Shown here piece after piece: positions 4,611-8,443 of a stretch of DNA of 8,443 nt (position 1 is the stretch's first letter; every line of letters starts with the position of its first letter). Below the pieces are notes generated by a model. The model saw nothing but the letters and a program-made list of their open reading frames with translations. It made no database searches and had not been told where the DNA came from. The position numbers and the translations under genes are program-made. This DNA is from an uncultured Faecalibacterium sp. (GTDB lineage: Bacteria > Bacillota > Clostridia > Oscillospirales > Ruminococcaceae), in contig UQGD01000055.1 in assembly GCA_900540455.1 (NCBI GenBank), positions 1 to 8,443 on the forward strand, written 5' to 3'.

Positions 4611-4645
4611 GCTGGCCCGGGGAAGGATCCTTCCCCGGGCCCAGC
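4611..4645. repeat. Large GC-rich palindrome before the ABC transporter operon
   Basis: Positions 4616-4639 are a perfect 24-bp palindrome with arms CCCGGGGAAGGA. GCTGG/CCAGC extends it with one bulged C. As RNA it would form a 15-bp hairpin with a GATC loop. No T-run follows, so it is not a standard terminator. It ends 47 nt before the permease ATG and is followed by a smaller inverted repeat ATCAA-AA-TTGAT (4647-4658). It could be a binding site, an attenuator or leader hairpin, an mRNA stabiliser or a REP-like element. Confidence 0.8.
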
Positions 4646-4692
4646 GATCAAAATTGATAACAACCGCCATTATATCGCAGGAGGTGCATTGT

Positions 4693-7284
4693 ATGGACAA
4701 GGAGCTGTTTTCCCTGGCGGTGCAGGGGGTGCGGCGCAAGCGGCGTTCCAGCGGGCTGGTCGTGTTGGTGCTGCTGGTGAGCTTCGGCTTTGCGCTGATG
4801 TCCCTGTCTGTTTTAGGCAGCATCCAGGCCACCAACGCCAGCTACCGCCAGAACCTGTACGGCAGCTGGTACTATGCGCTGCCCAACGGCCAGCCCCAGG
4901 ACGCAGAGTTCTTGTCCCGCTGGGCCGGAGCCAAACGCTGGGGCCAGATGCAGTGCTATGGCACCACCCGAGGCGGCGTGAGCGTTGGCACGATAGACGA
5001 GGGGCTGCGGGAGCTGGGCAGGCTGGAGCTGGCGTCCGGCGCATGGCCGTCCGCTCTGCGGGAGGTGGCCATCGAGGAGGACGTTCTGGCCGAGATGGGG
5101 CTGGAAGCCGTCCCCGGCCAAAAGATCGACCTGGATATCGTCATCCGCTGCGGGGGCGAGACCCTGGTCATCCAGCGCAGCTATACCCTCACCGGCGTGA
5201 TCCGTCCCTTTACGGATCGCTGGATGTGGAGTGAAAACGCCGTCTGGCCCCTGGTGGGGGCGGTGGTGACCCCGGAGGAAGCCCAGGTGGTGCAGGAGAA
5301 AATGGCCGGCCACGCCCAGTCCCGCGGTTTGGTGGTGGACCCGCCGGGCTTCTCCTACTTCATCCAGCCCCGGCATGACCCGGAGACCGAGCCTGGGCCG
5401 CTGAAAAACGACTGCAACGCCCTGCGGGAATACCTGATGGAGACACGCAGCGGTGTGGATACGATACCTATGGAAAACAAGGCTATCCTTGCTCCGGAAG
5501 GGGGGAATATATCCCCCCGGCTGTACCTGACTATGATCCTGGCGGTAGCGGGGGTGTCGGTGCTGTGCGTGTATCTGATGCAGCTGCCGGGGGACGTACA
5601 CAGCTTTGTAACCCTGCGCAGCCTGGGCATGACCCGGGGCCAGCTGTGGCAGCTCTGCCTTACCGAGACCGGCCTGCTGCTGCTGCCTGCCTTGGTGCTG
5701 GGCGTGCCGCTGGGCGCAGGGCTGACCTGGGTGGGGCTGCGGCTTCTGGCCTACACCGACAGCGTGCCGGTGAAGGTGGCGCTGCCCTGGGGCCAGCTGG
5801 GCCTGCTGGTGGTTTTGTGGCTGGCGGTCACCGCTCTGGCCCGCACCCTGTTGTTCTGGGTGGCAGTGCGCACCCCGCTGACCGGCGGATTTCAGCTGCG
5901 GCAAGGGGCAGCCCGACGGGTGCGCTGGCTGCGCAATGGGCTGATCGGGGTGCTGCTGTGCGTGTTTGGTATGGTGACGGTGATGCCCCTGCTGGAGTCC
6001 CAGACGCCGCTGCTGGTGCGGGAGAACCTTACCAACCAGTCCCACTACCAGGTGTTAAAGCAGTCCGATATGGACCCGAAGACCCGCATTGGCTCCGGCG
6101 TGCTGATCACGCCCCAGCAGTTAGAGGAGCTGTCCCGCATCCCGGGCATTGCTTCCGTCCGTGCCCGCCTGCAAAAGGACGTGGGCCTCTCCTTTGCGGG
6201 GATGCCCCGGCGCACTGCCAGCCTGCTGGTGGTGGGCGGCCAGTGGGATTTTTTGCAGCTGGGGGAGGATACCGCCGCCTTTGAAGCGGGGGACCTGGCC
6301 CTGTTGTGCTTCCCCGATGAAAGCGTGAATGACGGACGGCTGACCGATGACTGGGCACAGTATAAGGGATACGGCTCGGTCTACCTCCAGCCGGGAGAGG
6401 ATATCTCCAGCCGAGACTACACTCTGCCCCAGGGACCCATCACGGTGCATTTTTATAATAAGGAAAAAACCGACTTGGCATCGCTGGAGCTGCCCGCAGC
6501 GGTGCGGCGCATCTCCCAGGAGGCCAACGGAAATGGCGGCCATATCCACGACCCCTATACCGTGGTGCTGTCCCCGGCGGGACTGCAAAAGGCCCTGGAC
6601 GCTATGCCCGCCGATGCGGTGTGGGATGCGCCGGACGGGGGCGGCGTGGGCAATGCCTTCTATTTTGGTTACCGGGCCGACGCCCCTGCCGGATTTGAAG
6701 TGATCAACCTCTGGGCAGATATGCGCGGCAATCTGCAGCTGACCGACCGGATGGTATCGGATGTGAGCAAGGAGCATAAACTGGGATTTCTGAATAACCG
6801 GGCGCGGATCAGCGTAGAGGACCAGGAACAGGTGCAGGTGATCGTGCTGCTGTATGCGGTGAGCGGCTGTGTGGCCGTGACGGCTCTGCTGATCCTGGCG
6901 GGCGCTATGAGCCTGGAGACCGTGGAGGAACAAAAAAAGTTTGCCCTGCTGCGGGCCATTGGGATGTCCCGGCTGCAGCTGACCGGCCGGGTGCTGGGCA
7001 AGGCCGCCGCCCGGGCCATTACCGCCCTGGCAGGCGGGGGCGTGCTGTACCTTTTGTACGCTGGTCAAAAACGGGTCCATGCCTACGCAAACCCCACCCT
7101 GCCCACGGAGCTACCGCAGCAGATCAGCCTGGTGGAGGCCATCCAGGGCCTGGTGGGATATTGGGAGAGCCGCGGCATTGGGCTGAATGACATGGTCGGG
7201 CCTATGCTGCTGGCCTTTGGCGGCGCAGCCCTGGTGGCCCTGGCCGCAAAGGCAAAGCTCTGGAAAGGAAGGGAGACGTTATGA
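4693..7284 (+). CDS. ABC transporter permease, FtsX/MacB type, two FtsX domains
   Basis: An 863-aa integral membrane protein. Predicted helices are near residues 19-42, 277-298, 322-350, 368-393, 415-434, 714-740, 770-790 and 833-853, giving about eight. Large extracytoplasmic domains lie at roughly 43-275 and 435-712. The cytoplasmic FtsX coupling motif appears twice, as RSLGMTRGQL after helix 2 and RAIGMSRLQL after helix 6, consistent with tandem FtsX units. Such permeases work with LolD/MacB-like ATPases in mechanotransmission or export of peptides, lipoproteins or drugs; the substrate here cannot be read. AGGAGGTG (4679-4686), 6 bases before the ATG, sets the start; the frame is open further upstream but has no ribosome site. 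The stop overlaps the ATPase start (ATGA), so the two are translationally coupled. Confidence 0.9.
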   Translation: MDKELFSLAVQGVRRKRRSSGLVVLVLLVSFGFALMSLSVLGSIQATNASYRQNLYGSWYYALPNGQPQDAEFLSRWAGAKRWGQMQCYGTTRGGVSVGTIDEGLRELGRLELASGAWPSALREVAIEEDVLAEMGLEAVPGQKIDLDIVIRCGGETLVIQRSYTLTGVIRPFTDRWMWSENAVWPLVGAVVTPEEAQVVQEKMAGHAQSRGLVVDPPGFSYFIQPRHDPETEPGPLKNDCNALREYLMETRSGVDTIPMENKAILAPEGGNISPRLYLTMILAVAGVSVLCVYLMQLPGDVHSFVTLRSLGMTRGQLWQLCLTETGLLLLPALVLGVPLGAGLTWVGLRLLAYTDSVPVKVALPWGQLGLLVVLWLAVTALARTLLFWVAVRTPLTGGFQLRQGAARRVRWLRNGLIGVLLCVFGMVTVMPLLESQTPLLVRENLTNQSHYQVLKQSDMDPKTRIGSGVLITPQQLEELSRIPGIASVRARLQKDVGLSFAGMPRRTASLLVVGGQWDFLQLGEDTAAFEAGDLALLCFPDESVNDGRLTDDWAQYKGYGSVYLQPGEDISSRDYTLPQGPITVHFYNKEKTDLASLELPAAVRRISQEANGNGGHIHDPYTVVLSPAGLQKALDAMPADAVWDAPDGGGVGNAFYFGYRADAPAGFEVINLWADMRGNLQLTDRMVSDVSKEHKLGFLNNRARISVEDQEQVQVIVLLYAVSGCVAVTALLILAGAMSLETVEEQKKFALLRAIGMSRLQLTGRVLGKAAARAITALAGGGVLYLLYAGQKRVHAYANPTLPTELPQQISLVEAIQGLVGYWESRGIGLNDMVGPMLLAFGGAALVALAAKAKLWKGRETL

Positions 7285-7946
7285 GCATCCTGCTTTCAGC
7301 AAAAGATGTGACCAAGACCTATAAGACCGCTTCCGGCGAGGTCCACGCCCTGAACGGGGTCAGCTATGACTTTGAGCAGGGGGTGTTTTACGCCATCATC
7401 GGGCGCAGCGGGTCGGGCAAATCCACCTTTTTGCACATTCTGGGCGGGCTGGACCAGCCCACCAGCGGCCAGGTGCTGCTGCAGGGCCAGGATGTGGGCG
7501 CCATGCCGGACGCAGAGCGGGCGGTGTTCCGCCGCCGCCATATGGGCTTTGTGTTCCAGCGCTTCAACCTGCTGGAGGAATACAGTGTGCAAAACAACAT
7601 CCTGATGCCCCTGAAGCTGGACCACCGCAGGCCGGACCCCGCCTTTTTTGAGGAGGTGGTGGGCACGCTGGGCCTGTCCGATAAGCTGAAAAAGTTCCCC
7701 TCGGAGCTGTCCGGCGGCCAGCAGCAGCGGGCTGCCATTGCCCGGTCGGTGCTGGCAAAGCCGGAGCTGATCATTGCGGACGAGCCCACCGGCAACCTGG
7801 ACAAAAAGACCGGGGAAGAGACCATGGAGCTGCTCACCAGCTGCGCTGCCCGCTTTGGCCAGACCCTGATCCTTGTGACCCATAACCCGGAGATCGCCGC
7901 TATGGCCCAGCAGGTGCTGCATATCGAGGATGGACGCCTGGTCTGA
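7281..7946 (+). CDS. ABC transporter ATPase, MacB/LolD/BceA type
   Basis: A 221-aa complete nucleotide-binding domain. Walker A is GRSGSGKST (41-49), the Q-loop glutamine is Q93 (FVFQRFNLL), the signature is LSGGQQQR (143-150), Walker B is LIIADEPTGNLD (163-174) and the H-loop His is H201 (VTHN). FQRFNLL and EPTGNLD are typical of the LolD/MacB/BceA branch, which pairs with FtsX-type permeases. All catalytic residues are present. The start overlaps the permease stop by 4 bases and is preceded by GGAAGGGAGA (7266-7275). It powers the 4693-7284 permease from the cytoplasm. The operon has only these two genes, with no MacA-like adaptor in the window. Confidence 0.95.
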   Translation: MSILLSAKDVTKTYKTASGEVHALNGVSYDFEQGVFYAIIGRSGSGKSTFLHILGGLDQPTSGQVLLQGQDVGAMPDAERAVFRRRHMGFVFQRFNLLEEYSVQNNILMPLKLDHRRPDPAFFEEVVGTLGLSDKLKKFPSELSGGQQQRAAIARSVLAKPELIIADEPTGNLDKKTGEETMELLTSCAARFGQTLILVTHNPEIAAMAQQVLHIEDGRLV

Positions 7947-8058
7947 GCCTTGCGCCTTGGCTCTGCCGGGGCTTGCCTGTCCCCGGCAAAACTGTCCGGG
8001 CCGCGGCGGGCATCACCACGGCGGCAGATGCTGAGATAATGCCCTGAAAAAACAAAAA

Positions 8059-8092
8059 CCAAGGCCCCTGCCGGTATCGGCAGGGGCCTTGG
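8059..8092 (-). terminator. Intrinsic terminator of pckA
   Basis: A perfect 15-bp stem (8059-8073 with 8078-8092, arm CCAAGGCCCCTGCCG) has a 4-base loop. On the - strand it is followed by TTTTTGTTTTTT. It lies 34 nt after the pckA stop. From the + side only ACTGTTTA follows, so it may stop the convergent ABC operon less efficiently. No better + strand terminator is visible in 7947-8126. Confidence 0.92.
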
Positions 8093-8126
8093 ACTGTTTA
8101 TGGGGTCTTATGCGGGGGGGTTCAGC

Positions 8127-8443
8127 TTACAGCTGGGGGCCGGCAGCCACCAGGGCCTTGCCGTGCTCGTTGCCCTCGTACTTAGCAAAGTTCTTGATGA
8201 AGCGCTGAGCCAGATCCTTTGCCTTCTCCTCCCACTGAGCGGCATCTGCATAGGTGTCGCGGGGGTCCAGGATGGCGGGATCAACGCCGGGCAGTGCGGT
8301 GGGCACCTCGAAGCCGAAGTGGGGGATCGTCTTGGTGGGTGCCTCGTTGATAGCGCCGCTCAGGATAGCGTCGATGATGCCGCGGGTATCCTTGATGGAG
8401 ATGCGCTTGCCGGTGCCGTTCCAGCCGGTGTTGACCAGGTAAG
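8127..8443 (-). CDS. pckA: Phosphoenolpyruvate carboxykinase (ATP), C-terminal part
   Basis: The last 104 residues of the protein; the 5' part lies beyond the window edge. The translation begins YLVNTGWNGTGKRISIKDTR and ends KALVAAGPQL. It matches the conserved C-terminal region of ATP-dependent PEP carboxykinase, including the WNGTGKRISI adenine-binding segment, PGVDPAILDPRDTYA and the terminal LVAAGP. The enzyme interconverts oxaloacetate plus ATP with PEP, CO2 and ADP. In anaerobic gut Firmicutes it can run toward carboxylation. The stop TAA is at 8127-8129 and a strong terminator follows. It is convergent with the ABC operon and functionally unrelated to it. Confidence 0.95.
   Translation of the reverse strand, partial: YLVNTGWNGTGKRISIKDTRGIIDAILSGAINEAPTKTIPHFGFEVPTALPGVDPAILDPRDTYADAAQWEEKAKDLAQRFIKNFAKYEGNEHGKALVAAGPQL

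Noticed and set aside
4654..4676. TTGATA / TATATC as the promoter of the ABC operon
   Set aside because: The spacing of 11 bp is too short for a sigma-A promoter.
4813..6045. A 410-aa His/Gln-rich - strand ORF under the permease, and others at 6121-7080 and 7296-7922
   Set aside because: These are antisense shadows of the GC-rich ABC genes and have no initiation signals.
7964..7988. Hairpin TGCCGGGG / CCCCGGCA after the ABC ATPase as a terminator
   Set aside because: It has an 8-bp stem and a 9-base loop, but AAAACTG rather than a T-run follows on the + strand. It could pause RNA polymerase but is not a supported terminator.

Overview
The window looks like chromosomal DNA from a GC-rich gut Clostridia, most likely the Oscillospiraceae (Faecalibacterium-like). 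This is inferred from the strong Shine-Dalgarno sites, the Clostridia-type tRNA-Lys 3' half, the ATP-type PEP carboxykinase, the FtsX/ABC pair and the style of the small secreted proteins. Coding DNA is mostly around 60-75% GC in lines counted by hand. Two genes, the L,D-transpeptidase and a small Cys-rich secreted protein, are clearly more AT-rich.

Layout. Positions 1-90 hold the 3' end of tRNA-Lys(CUU) and its terminator. A sugar-acid type SDR oxidoreductase (255-1109) follows with its own promoter and ends at a terminator inside a 70-bp repeat. Next come two genes in the same direction: a secreted L,D-transpeptidase (1327-2235) and a small membrane-anchored protein (2256-2702) that shares a helical 'DGAY' domain with it. 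This pair is closed by a second, almost identical copy of the 70-bp terminator repeat (2721-2791). Beyond it lie two genes facing tail to tail: a small signal-peptide ORF on + (from 2914) and an XRE/TPR regulator of RNPP (Rgg/PlcR) type on - (from 4041). Each reads far into the antisense of the other. Divergent from the regulator is a 105-aa secreted Cys-rich protein (4206-4523). A large palindrome then precedes an FtsX-type ABC permease and its MacB/LolD-like ATPase (4693-7946, ATGA overlap). The right edge is the 3' end of pckA on the - strand with a strong terminator.

Main observation. A 16-bp sequence is tandemly duplicated (3084-3115) exactly where the two convergent genes meet. Removing one copy on paper changes both frames at once. 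The + ORF then ends as a 66-aa secreted peptide precursor and the regulator ends at 320 aa, with only a short tail overlap. With the two copies present, the + ORF becomes 134 aa and the regulator 409 aa, and both extra tails are antisense-encoded. This could be a phase-variable or decayed peptide/regulator pair. A motif (TTTGGAA, 10-11 bases, CCAATGCAGA) occurs upstream of both AT-rich secreted-protein genes and is a candidate operator. Together these suggest, but do not prove, a peptide-responsive locus controlling secreted and cell-envelope products and possibly the ABC transporter.
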